From positions 62,001 to 126,000 of the forward strand of contig JAEWBN010000009.1 in the NCBI GenBank assembly GCA_023391095.1: DNA of 64,000 nucleotides, read 5' to 3'. Numbering within the stretch: the stretch's first letter is position 1; every line of letters starts with the position of its first letter. Below the pieces are notes generated by a model that had not been told where the DNA came from, made no database searches, and saw only the letters and a program-made list of their open reading frames with translations. This stretch comes from Pseudomonadota bacterium (lineage in GTDB: Bacteria; Pseudomonadota; Alphaproteobacteria; Rhizobiales; Devosiaceae). Of this stretch, positions 36,936 to 44,330 are shown piece after piece. Made by a program: the position numbers and the translations under genes.

Positions 36936-38341
36936 GCGGCCACCGCCTGCTTGAGGCGGCCGACCAGGGAGTTAGTGCTGGTGCCGATGATTTCCACCTC
37001 GTGGATGGCGCCGATGAGGTCGGTGGAGCCATCGAGGTGCACGGCCTGCAGGTAGGGCGAGCGGCCGCCGACCTGGCCGGGCATGCGGCCGGGGCGTTCG
37101 ATGAGGACGGGCAGGGTCTTGCCGACGCAGGAGGCGTGGAAGTCGGCGGTCTGGCGGTTGACCAGTTCTTGCAGGCGATAGAGCCGCTCGGTCTTGACCT
37201 CTTCGGGCACCTGCTCGGTGAGCTTGGCGCCGGGCGTGCCGGGGCGGGTGGAATATTTGAAGGAATAGGCCGAGGCATAGCCGGTTTCCCGGATGATGGT
37301 CAGCGTGTCCTCGAAATCCTGGTCGGTTTCGCCGGGGAAGCCGACGATGAAATCGCCCGAGAGCGCCATGTCGGGGCGGGCCGTCTTGATGCGCTCGATC
37401 AGCGCCAGATATTCGGCCGCCGTATGCTTGCGGTTCATTGCCTTGAGAATTCGGTCGGACCCGGACTGCACCGGCAGATGCAGATAGGGCATGAGGAGCG
37501 GCAGATCGCGATGGGCCGCGATGAGCGCGTCGTCCATGTCGCGGGGATGGCTGGTGGTGTAGCGCAGGCGTTCGAGGCCGGGGATTTCGGCGAGCAGATA
37601 GGCGAGCGCGCCCAGACCCACGTCTCGGCCCGATGCGTCGAGGCCATGGTAGGCGTTGACGTTCTGGCCGAGGAGGGTGATTTCCTTGACGCCGGCATCG
37701 ACGAGGCGGCGGGCTTCATCGAGAACCTGATGGACGGGGCGGCTGACTTCAGCGCCGCGGGTATAGGGCACCACACAGAAGGAGCAGAATTTATCGCACC
37801 CTTCCTGGACGGTAAGGAAGGCGGTGAGGCCGCGCTTGAGCGTGACTTCCTTTTTGGCGGCCGGCAGGTGGGCGAACTTGTCTTCCTCGGGGAAGTCGGT
37901 GTCGATCACGGCCTTTTTAAGCGAGGGATGCATGTGGCGCTGCCCTTCGGCGCGGGCCAGCATGTCGGGCAGGCGATGGTAGGCCTGGGGGCCGAAGACC
38001 ATGTCGACCACGGGGGCGCGGCGGGCGATTTCCTCGCCCTCGGCCTGGGCCACGCAACCGGCCACGCCGATCAGCATGTCGGCGCCCATGGCGCGGCGCT
38101 CGCCCTGGATTTCCTTGAGGCGGCCAAGCTCGGAAAACACCTTTTCGGAGGCTTTTTCGCGGATGTGGCAGGTGTTGAGCAGCACCAGATCGGCCTCGGC
38201 GACGTCCTGGGTCGGCGCATAGCCGTGCGGAGCCAGGGCATCGGCCATGCGGTCGCTGTCATAGACATTCATCTGACAGCCATAGGTCTTGATGAAGACG
38301 CGCTTGGGCGCGGCCGGGGCGGATAGATCAGTCTTGCTCAT
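36932..38341 (-). CDS. miaB: tRNA-2-methylthio-N6-dimethylallyladenosine synthase MiaB
   Basis: This 469-aa radical-SAM methylthiotransferase modifies A37 of tRNAs reading UNN codons. The N-terminal UPF0004 domain has its three cluster cysteines (TYGCQMN, LLNTCHIRE, AGCVAQ). The radical-SAM motif is GCDKFCSFCVVPYTRG. A C-terminal TRAM domain follows. ATG 38341 gives the family N-terminus; the frame is open further upstream but is not conserved-looking there. Its 3-prime end overlaps vapC. Confidence 0.97.
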   Translation of the reverse strand: MSKTDLSAPAAPKRVFIKTYGCQMNVYDSDRMADALAPHGYAPTQDVAEADLVLLNTCHIREKASEKVFSELGRLKEIQGERRAMGADMLIGVAGCVAQAEGEEIARRAPVVDMVFGPQAYHRLPDMLARAEGQRHMHPSLKKAVIDTDFPEEDKFAHLPAAKKEVTLKRGLTAFLTVQEGCDKFCSFCVVPYTRGAEVSRPVHQVLDEARRLVDAGVKEITLLGQNVNAYHGLDASGRDVGLGALAYLLAEIPGLERLRYTTSHPRDMDDALIAAHRDLPLLMPYLHLPVQSGSDRILKAMNRKHTAAEYLALIERIKTARPDMALSGDFIVGFPGETDQDFEDTLTIIRETGYASAYSFKYSTRPGTPGAKLTEQVPEEVKTERLYRLQELVNRQTADFHASCVGKTLPVLIERPGRMPGQVGGRSPYLQAVHLDGSTDLIGAIHEVEIIGTSTNSLVGRLKQAVAA

Positions 38342-38434
38342 GGCGCGGTGTTTACCAGAGGCGGCAACATCATGCCATGCCCCCTGCAACCGCTCGGGCG
38401 GCGGTGTGTTGTACCTGCCGGAAGGAAGACCAAG

Positions 38435-38632
38435 ATGACCAAGCCAGACCCCAATCCCAAAGACGAAGCCGCCGCGATGCGCAATGGCAAGAAACCGGGC
38501 CCCAAGGATGCGCCCGTGCAGGTCCGTCCCGCCGGCACCGAAGGCATGGCCGACGCGCCCAAGGAATGGGACGACGTCGACGAAGCCGTGGATGAGAGTT
38601 TTCCGGCCAGCGACGCCAGCGCCAAATACTGA
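38435..38632 (+). CDS. Small acidic conserved protein with DESFPASD motif
   Basis: This is a 65-aa cytoplasmic protein, Lys/Pro-rich at the start and acidic at the end, finishing with VDEAVDESFPASDASAKY. The DESFPASD ending recurs in small hypothetical proteins of alphaproteobacteria; its function is unknown. The ATG follows a good GGAAGGAAG. It precedes the HWE kinase gene by 28 bp and may be co-transcribed with it. Confidence 0.7.
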   Translation: MTKPDPNPKDEAAAMRNGKKPGPKDAPVQVRPAGTEGMADAPKEWDDVDEAVDESFPASDASAKY

Positions 38633-38660
38633 CGCCCTCGACACCAAGAAGGGACCAGGG

Positions 38661-40364
38661 ATGACCGAGAGCGGGGTCAGACACGACAGCGCGACCGGCG
38701 AAAAAGCTCGCTCGCGCCCGATCGCCTTTTATCTGGTGGCGCTGGTGCTGGCGATCCTCATCCCTGCCCTTGCGGTCGCGCTGGTCTTGCTCAATCGGTC
38801 CAACGCGGCCCAGCAGGATGTGCTGCGCACCCTGACCAGTGCGACCGTGCAGGCCATGGGCCATTCGGTGGACCGCGAGATCGCCGGCATGGCGACAACG
38901 CTGCGGGTCCTCTCCACCAACCAGTCACTTTATGACGGCGATCTCGAATTTTTCCAGGAGCGTGCGACCCAGGCGCTGCGCGGCACGGGCACCTTTCTGG
39001 TTGCCGCCGATGCGCAGATGAACCAGTTGATCAACACGCGCGTCACCTATGGCACCCCGCTCGAGCCCAGTTCCGACCCCGAAACCGCGCAGGTGGCGCT
39101 GGAAAACGGGCGGGCGACGATTTCCGGGCTGTTCTACGGCGCAACGGCGCAGACCCACGTTTTCAATGTCTGGCTGCCGGTGCAGAACGCCGAGCCGGTG
39201 GCGCTGCTGGCGCTGACGCAGAACGGCCGGAGCCTGACCCCGGCACTGCAATCGCGGCAATTACCCGAGGGGTGGAATGCGGCTCTGGTTGATCGGGACA
39301 ACATGGTGATCGCCGCCACCGGCGGGCTCGACACCGGAACCGTGCTGCCCCTGCGGCAGGGCGAAAACGGGGCCGGCTGGGACGATTGGCTGCAGGAGAA
39401 TTTCAACAGCGAACCGGTGGTCACGGCGGAATGGCGATCGAGCCTCACCGGATGGCGGATCATCGCCTGGGCATCGGCAGCGCAGGTGCAGAAGCCGTTC
39501 CAGGACTCGGTCTGGCAACTGGCGGCTTGGGGCCTGATCATTGCCGTGGCGGCGACGGCGGTGGCCTTTCTGATCGCGCAGAGGATCGGGCTTTCGGTGC
39601 GGGGCCTGCGGCTCGACGCGCAGCGGCTGGGCAATGGCGAAGCCGTGTTTCCGCGCGACTACCCTGTGCATGAAATTGCCGAAGTGTCCCAGGCCATTGC
39701 CGAGGCGAGTACGCAGCGGCTGGCGTCCGAGCGCGATGTGCGGTTCCTGATGCGCGAACTGGCGCACCGGTCCAAGAACCAGATGGCTGTGATAGCTGCG
39801 ATGGCCAAGCAGACGGCGCAGGGCGCGGCGGATGTTCCGAGCTATGTGGCGTCGCTGGAGCGGCGCATCATGGGGCTGGCGCGCTCCACCGACCTGCTCC
39901 TCGCGCATGGGCGGCAGGGCGTCTCCCTGACCGAGCTGATCCGGCTGCAACTGGCCCCGTTCCGTCCGCCCGACGAGGGGCGGGTGCAGGTGAGCGGGGA
40001 GGACCTGCGCGTCAATCCGCAGGGGGCGCAGATCTTGGGCATGGCCCTGCACGAACTGGCGACCAATGCGACGCGCTATGGCGCCTTTGCCGTTCCGGGG
40101 GGCAAGGTTCTTATTGGCTGGCAGCGCGAGGGCGAGGCTCTCAATCTCAGCTGGCGGGAAAAGCTCGGCACGTCGCTCAGCGACAGCGACCGTACCGGTT
40201 TTGGCACGGTGGTGCTGCGCACCATGGTGGGTGGTGCGCTCAATGCACAGGTGGATCGCGTCGCCCATCCCGATGGGGTGGAGTGGCGCTTTGCCATTCC
40301 GCTTTCGGCACTCGACCCCAACTTTGCCGCCATACGGCCCGACGAGGGGCGCGAAGTCCAATAG
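38661..40364 (+). CDS. HWE-family sensor histidine kinase with periplasmic sensor
   Basis: This 567-aa membrane kinase has two spans (about 23-43 and 278-303) flanking a ~235-residue periplasmic sensor domain. A HAMP-like linker follows, then the kinase core. The phosphorylation site is ELAHRSKNQMAVIAAM with His369, and the N-box is ALHELATNATRYGAF, both typical of the HWE/HisKA_2 group. There is no receiver domain and no response regulator nearby. HWE kinases of this group often feed the general stress response, but that link is inference. Confidence 0.9.
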   Translation: MTESGVRHDSATGEKARSRPIAFYLVALVLAILIPALAVALVLLNRSNAAQQDVLRTLTSATVQAMGHSVDREIAGMATTLRVLSTNQSLYDGDLEFFQERATQALRGTGTFLVAADAQMNQLINTRVTYGTPLEPSSDPETAQVALENGRATISGLFYGATAQTHVFNVWLPVQNAEPVALLALTQNGRSLTPALQSRQLPEGWNAALVDRDNMVIAATGGLDTGTVLPLRQGENGAGWDDWLQENFNSEPVVTAEWRSSLTGWRIIAWASAAQVQKPFQDSVWQLAAWGLIIAVAATAVAFLIAQRIGLSVRGLRLDAQRLGNGEAVFPRDYPVHEIAEVSQAIAEASTQRLASERDVRFLMRELAHRSKNQMAVIAAMAKQTAQGAADVPSYVASLERRIMGLARSTDLLLAHGRQGVSLTELIRLQLAPFRPPDEGRVQVSGEDLRVNPQGAQILGMALHELATNATRYGAFAVPGGKVLIGWQREGEALNLSWREKLGTSLSDSDRTGFGTVVLRTMVGGALNAQVDRVAHPDGVEWRFAIPLSALDPNFAAIRPDEGREVQ

Positions 40365-40507
40365 GACTGGTAATATTGCCCGCTTTGCCCTATAGCAGCG
40401 CCAGCCGGTTCCGGGACTTTGTGTCCGGTGCCTGCCGAACATGGCCCCACCTGGACGACATCCCGGCTGGGGCGGCCACCATCCTCCATTTTGAAAGGAT
40501 ATGCCCG

Positions 40508-40777
40508 ATGTCGATTACTGCAGAGCGCAAGAGCGAACTGATCAAGGAATACGCAACCAAGGCCAATGATACCGGTTCGCCGGAAGTGCAGGTTGCCATT
40601 CTGTCCGAGCGCATTGCCAACCTCACCGAGCACTTCAAGGACCACAACAAGGATAACCATTCCCGTCGTGGTCTGCTGAAGCTGGTGTCGACCCGTCGCA
40701 GCCTGCTCGATTACCTCAAGAAGGTGGACGAGAACCGCTACAAGACGCTGATCGAAAAGCTCGGCCTGCGCCGCTAA
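40508..40777 (+). CDS. rpsO: 30S ribosomal protein S15
   Basis: This 89-aa protein binds 16S rRNA in the platform early in 30S assembly. The sequence is typical from end to end (TGSPEVQVAILSERIANL, HSRRGLLKLVSTRRSLLDYL). The ATG at 40508 is preceded by AAAGGA. It is followed by a terminator-like hairpin and pnp, the usual order. Confidence 0.98.
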   Translation: MSITAERKSELIKEYATKANDTGSPEVQVAILSERIANLTEHFKDHNKDNHSRRGLLKLVSTRRSLLDYLKKVDENRYKTLIEKLGLRR

Positions 40778-40789
40778 GCGCAAGAGTTT

Positions 40790-40817
40790 CCGGCGCGGGG
40801 GATGCCTCCCGCGCCGG
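40790..40817 (+). terminator. Hairpin after rpsO
   Basis: CCGGCGCGGG and CCCGCGCCGG form a perfect 10-bp stem with an 8-nt loop, 12 bp after the stop. It is followed by TTGCCCTTTT, an imperfect T-tract, so it may be a partial terminator that sets the rpsO/pnp ratio. Confidence 0.75.
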
Positions 40818-41079
40818 TTGCCCTTTTGGGGGCAAGTTCAGGAGCTAAAGGCTCCCCTAGGCCGGCATTGCCGGGGCATGGCAGGATTATCGGCCTCTTC
40901 CGCAGCGGAGAGGCTCATTGTCTTGTCCATGTTCTGTCTGTGCCAGACAGCAACAGTGCCTGATTTTGAGCCGGTGCGCACATGGGGTGCGATTGACCGG
41001 TGCGGGCACACCGGAGCGTTCGTGAGGCCAGCCTAGCCTTGCGTTCCCGCGCATCCGGCAGAATGGAAAGACGATAAAG
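40818..41079 (+). other. rpsO-pnp intergenic leader
   Basis: This is the untranslated region before pnp. In other bacteria it contains an RNase III-cleaved hairpin for PNPase autoregulation. A GC-rich hairpin-prone segment is visible at about 40859-40880 (GCCGGCATTGCCGGG). No credible gene is seen; a 72-codon frame has no family features. Confidence 0.5.
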
Positions 41080-43215
41080 ATGTCGATCAAGTTTGATCAC
41101 CACAAGGTCGAGCTCAACTGGGGCGGCCAGCCCCTCACGCTCGAGACCGGCAAGATTGCCCGCCAGGCCGATGGCGCCGTGCTCGCCACCCTGGGCGAAA
41201 CCGTCGTGCTCGCCACGGTCGTGTCGGCAAAGACGCCCAAGCCGGGCCAGGACTTCTTCCCCCTGACCGTCAACTACCAGGAAAAATACTTCGCCGCCGG
41301 CAAGATCCCGGGCGGCTATTTCAAGCGCGAAGGCCGTCCGACCGAGAACGAAACCCTGGTTTCGCGCCTCATCGACCGTCCGATCCGCCCGCTCTTCCCC
41401 GATGGCTACAAGAACGAGACCCAGGTCATCATCACAGTTCTCCAGCATGACATGGAGAACAACCCTGACGTGCTGGCCATGGTCGCCGCTTCGGCTGCCC
41501 TGACCATTTCCGGCGTGCCCTTCATGGGTCCGATCGGCGCAGCCCGCGTCGGTTACGTGGACGGCGAATATGTGCTGAACCTGCCGGTCGACCGCCGCTC
41601 CGACAGCAAGCTCGACCTCGTCATGGCCGGCACCCAGGACGCCGTGCTGATGGTGGAATCGGAAGCCCAGGAGCTGTCCGAAGAGGTCATGCTCGGCGCC
41701 GTGATGTTCGGCCACAAGGCTTCGGCCCAGGTGATCGAAGCCATCATCCAGCTGGCAGAACTGGCCGCCAAGGAACCCCGCGAGTTCCAGGCTCCCGATT
41801 TCTCGGCGCTGGAAGCCGAAGTTCTGGCGATTGCCGAAGCCGACCTGCGCGCCGCCTACCAGATCACCGAAAAGGCCCAGCGCTACGCAGCGGTCGACGC
41901 TGCCAATGCCAAGGTCAAGGAAGCCTTTGCCGCCAAGATCGAAGCGGGCGAAGTGTCCAAGGAAGAGCTGGGCGAAGTCGTCCACAATCTCCAGGCCAAG
42001 ATCGTGCGCTGGAACATCCTGGACACCGGCAGCCGCATCGACGGCCGTGACCTCAAGACCGTTCGCCCGATCCTGGCGGAAGTGGGCGTGCTGCCGCGCA
42101 CCCATGGCTCGGCCATCTTCACCCGTGGCGAAACCCAGGCGCTGGTTGTTGCCACCCTTGGTACCGCCGAAGACGAGCAGTTCATCGACTCGCTGGAAGG
42201 CACCAAGAAGGAGAACTTCCTGCTGCACTACAACTTCCCCCCATACTCGGTGGGTGAAGCCGGCCGCATGGGTTCGCCCGGCCGCCGCGAAATCGGCCAT
42301 GGCAAGCTCGCCTGGCGAGCCATCAACCCGATCCGCCCCTCGATCGAAGAATTCCCCTACACGCTGCGCGTGGTGTCGGAAATCACCGAGTCGAACGGTT
42401 CGAGCTCGATGGCAACCGTCTGCGGCACCTCGCTGGCGCTGATGGATGCCGGCGTGCCGATGAAGCGCCCGGTGGCCGGTATTGCCATGGGCCTCATCCT
42501 GGAAGGCGAGAAGTTCGCCGTGCTGAGCGACATCCTGGGTGACGAAGATCACCTGGGCGACATGGACTTCAAGGTGGCCGGTACCGAAGAAGGCGTCACC
42601 AGCCTTCAGATGGACATCAAGATCGCCGGCATCACCGAAGAGATCATGAAGATCGCCCTGGCCCAGGCCAAGGAAGGCCGCATCCACATTCTGGGTGAGA
42701 TGAGCAAGGCCCTCTCGGAATCGCGCGGCGAAGTGGGCGAGTTCGCTCCCCGCATCGAAACGCTCAAGATCCCTACCGACAAGATCCGTGAAGTGATCGG
42801 CACCGGCGGCAAGGTCATCCGCGAAATCGTGGAAAAGACCGGCGCCAAGATCAATATTGAAGACGACGGCACCGTGAAGGTTTCGTCCTCGGACGGTTCG
42901 CAGATCGAAGCCGCCATCAAGTGGATCAAGTCGATCACCGACGAAGCTGAAGTCGGCGCCATCTATCAGGGCACCGTCGTGAAGACCGCCGATTTCGGCG
43001 CCTTCGTGAACTTCTTCGGCGCCAAGGATGGCCTGGTGCACATCTCCCAGCTGGCCGACCAGCGCGTTGCCAAGACCACCGACGTGGTCAAGGAAGGCGA
43101 CAAGGTCTGGGTCAAGCTGCTGGGCTTTGACGAGCGCGGCAAGGTCCGCCTGTCCATGAAGGTGGTCGATCAGGCCACCGGCAAGGAAATCGTCAAGGAA
43201 GACGCAGCCGAATAA
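41080..43215 (+). CDS. pnp: Polyribonucleotide nucleotidyltransferase (PNPase)
   Basis: This 711-aa 3-prime-to-5-prime phosphorolytic exoribonuclease is part of the RNA degradosome. It has two RNase PH-like cores (the second starting RPILAEVGVLPRTHGSAIFTRGE), a KH domain with IGTGGKVIREI, and a C-terminal S1 domain (GAIYQGTVVKTADFGAFV). All are intact and the length is usual. The ATG follows a GGAAAG region. Confidence 0.98.
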   Translation: MSIKFDHHKVELNWGGQPLTLETGKIARQADGAVLATLGETVVLATVVSAKTPKPGQDFFPLTVNYQEKYFAAGKIPGGYFKREGRPTENETLVSRLIDRPIRPLFPDGYKNETQVIITVLQHDMENNPDVLAMVAASAALTISGVPFMGPIGAARVGYVDGEYVLNLPVDRRSDSKLDLVMAGTQDAVLMVESEAQELSEEVMLGAVMFGHKASAQVIEAIIQLAELAAKEPREFQAPDFSALEAEVLAIAEADLRAAYQITEKAQRYAAVDAANAKVKEAFAAKIEAGEVSKEELGEVVHNLQAKIVRWNILDTGSRIDGRDLKTVRPILAEVGVLPRTHGSAIFTRGETQALVVATLGTAEDEQFIDSLEGTKKENFLLHYNFPPYSVGEAGRMGSPGRREIGHGKLAWRAINPIRPSIEEFPYTLRVVSEITESNGSSSMATVCGTSLALMDAGVPMKRPVAGIAMGLILEGEKFAVLSDILGDEDHLGDMDFKVAGTEEGVTSLQMDIKIAGITEEIMKIALAQAKEGRIHILGEMSKALSESRGEVGEFAPRIETLKIPTDKIREVIGTGGKVIREIVEKTGAKINIEDDGTVKVSSSDGSQIEAAIKWIKSITDEAEVGAIYQGTVVKTADFGAFVNFFGAKDGLVHISQLADQRVAKTTDVVKEGDKVWVKLLGFDERGKVRLSMKVVDQATGKEIVKEDAAE

Positions 43216-43236
43216 ACTGCCCTTTCCCGAAATCAG

Positions 43237-43264
43237 AAGGCCCGGAGCGATCCGGGCCTTTTCT
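43237..43264 (+). terminator. pnp terminator
   Basis: AAGGCCCGGA-GCGA-TCCGGGCCTT is a 10-bp perfect stem followed by further T residues, 22 bp after the pnp stop. Confidence 0.92.
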
Positions 43265-43435
43265 GTTTCGGAAGTGGCGAATCCTGTGTCGGGATTGCAA
43301 CACTTCACAATGAGATCAAAATGTGGCGAGGAACTGCCGTATTCGCGCCACGTTAAGGCTCACAAGCGTATCCCTCGAAACAACTGCCCTTTTGCGCGTG
43401 AGTTTCCCTGAAATGCCTGCTCCCGAGGTTTTGTA

Positions 43436-44131
43436 TTGATTTCCCGCCGCCTTTTCCTGCTTGGCATTTCTGCCACCGCCCTTTCGGCCTGTTCCACCAC
43501 ACGGCAACCCGTCGTGCAGGAACCAGTGATCGATCCCTATTACCTGCGCATGTATGGCCCGATCTATGACGAGCCCTATCCTGTTGCAGCCATGGACCTG
43601 CGCCGCGTCGACCCCAAGTGGTGGCGGCAGGAGGTCGAGTATTTCACGACCGAGCGTCCCGGCACGCTCGTGGTGGATACACCCAACCATTATCTCTATC
43701 TCGTGATGGAAAACGGTCGCGCGCTGCGCTACGGCATCGGCGTCGGCAAGGACGAAGCCCTGGTGTTCCGTGGCGACGCCACGATCGGCCGCAAGGCCGC
43801 CTGGCCGCGCTGGACGCCGACACAGTCCATGATCGCACGCGAACCGGAACGCTATGGTCCCTATGCCGGCGGCATGGGCCCTGGTCCCGAAAACCCGCTG
43901 GGCCCGCGCGCGCTCTATCTCTACAAGGGCGGCCGCGACACCCTGTTCCGCATCCACGGCACGACCGAGCCCTATACGATCGGCACCAATGTGTCCTCTG
44001 GCTGTATCCGCCTGATGAACCAGGACATCATCGATCTTTATGCCCGCGTTCCGGTGGGCGCCCGCGTGACCGTGATCAACGGTCCGTCCGGCAGCGTGGT
44101 CGCGACCCCCGGTTTCACCCCGGTCGTGTAA
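43436..44131 (+). CDS. L,D-transpeptidase (YkuD-type) lipoprotein
   Basis: This protein of 231 aa makes L,D-crosslinks in peptidoglycan or attaches proteins to it. The N-terminus has a signal with a lipobox-like LSAC, so it is probably a periplasmic lipoprotein. The catalytic domain has RIHGTTEPYTIG (His174) and SSGCIRL (Cys190). The start is TTG at 43436 with GAGG seven bases upstream; no ATG precedes the signal peptide. It is a single gene between its own terminator and that of pnp. Confidence 0.92.
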   Translation: MISRRLFLLGISATALSACSTTRQPVVQEPVIDPYYLRMYGPIYDEPYPVAAMDLRRVDPKWWRQEVEYFTTERPGTLVVDTPNHYLYLVMENGRALRYGIGVGKDEALVFRGDATIGRKAAWPRWTPTQSMIAREPERYGPYAGGMGPGPENPLGPRALYLYKGGRDTLFRIHGTTEPYTIGTNVSSGCIRLMNQDIIDLYARVPVGARVTVINGPSGSVVATPGFTPVV

Positions 44132-44211
44132 CCGCAGGGGGCGCTTCCCCCGTTAACAGGAATTGCTGAGGGCGTCGGTTTTTTCACCGTAGTCACCCGC
44201 CCGCAGCAGCA

Positions 44212-44243
44212 AAAGACCCGCTTCGCAAGAGGCGGGTCTTTCT
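44212..44243 (+). terminator. Terminator after the L,D-transpeptidase gene
   Basis: AAAGACCCGC and GCGGGTCTTT form a 10-bp stem with a 10-nt loop, followed by CT. It can end plus-strand transcription. Confidence 0.85.
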
Positions 44244-44277
44244 ATTTGCACGGGTGGATGCACCCGCAGGTTCAACG

Positions 44278-44304
44278 AAAAAGGGCGCAGCTTGCGCTGC
44301 GCCC
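44278..44304 (-). terminator. infB terminator (minus strand)
   Basis: GGGCGCAGC-TTGC-GCTGCGCCC is a perfect 9-bp stem with a 4-nt loop. On the minus strand it is followed by TTTTT, giving a strong terminator 26 bp after infB. Confidence 0.93.
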
Positions 44305-44330
44305 CTGGAATATTCAGCGGTGGCGGGCTC

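Noticed and set aside
40818..41036. 72-codon plus-strand frame between rpsO and pnp
   Set aside because: Lies in the expected regulatory leader and shows no protein-like pattern.
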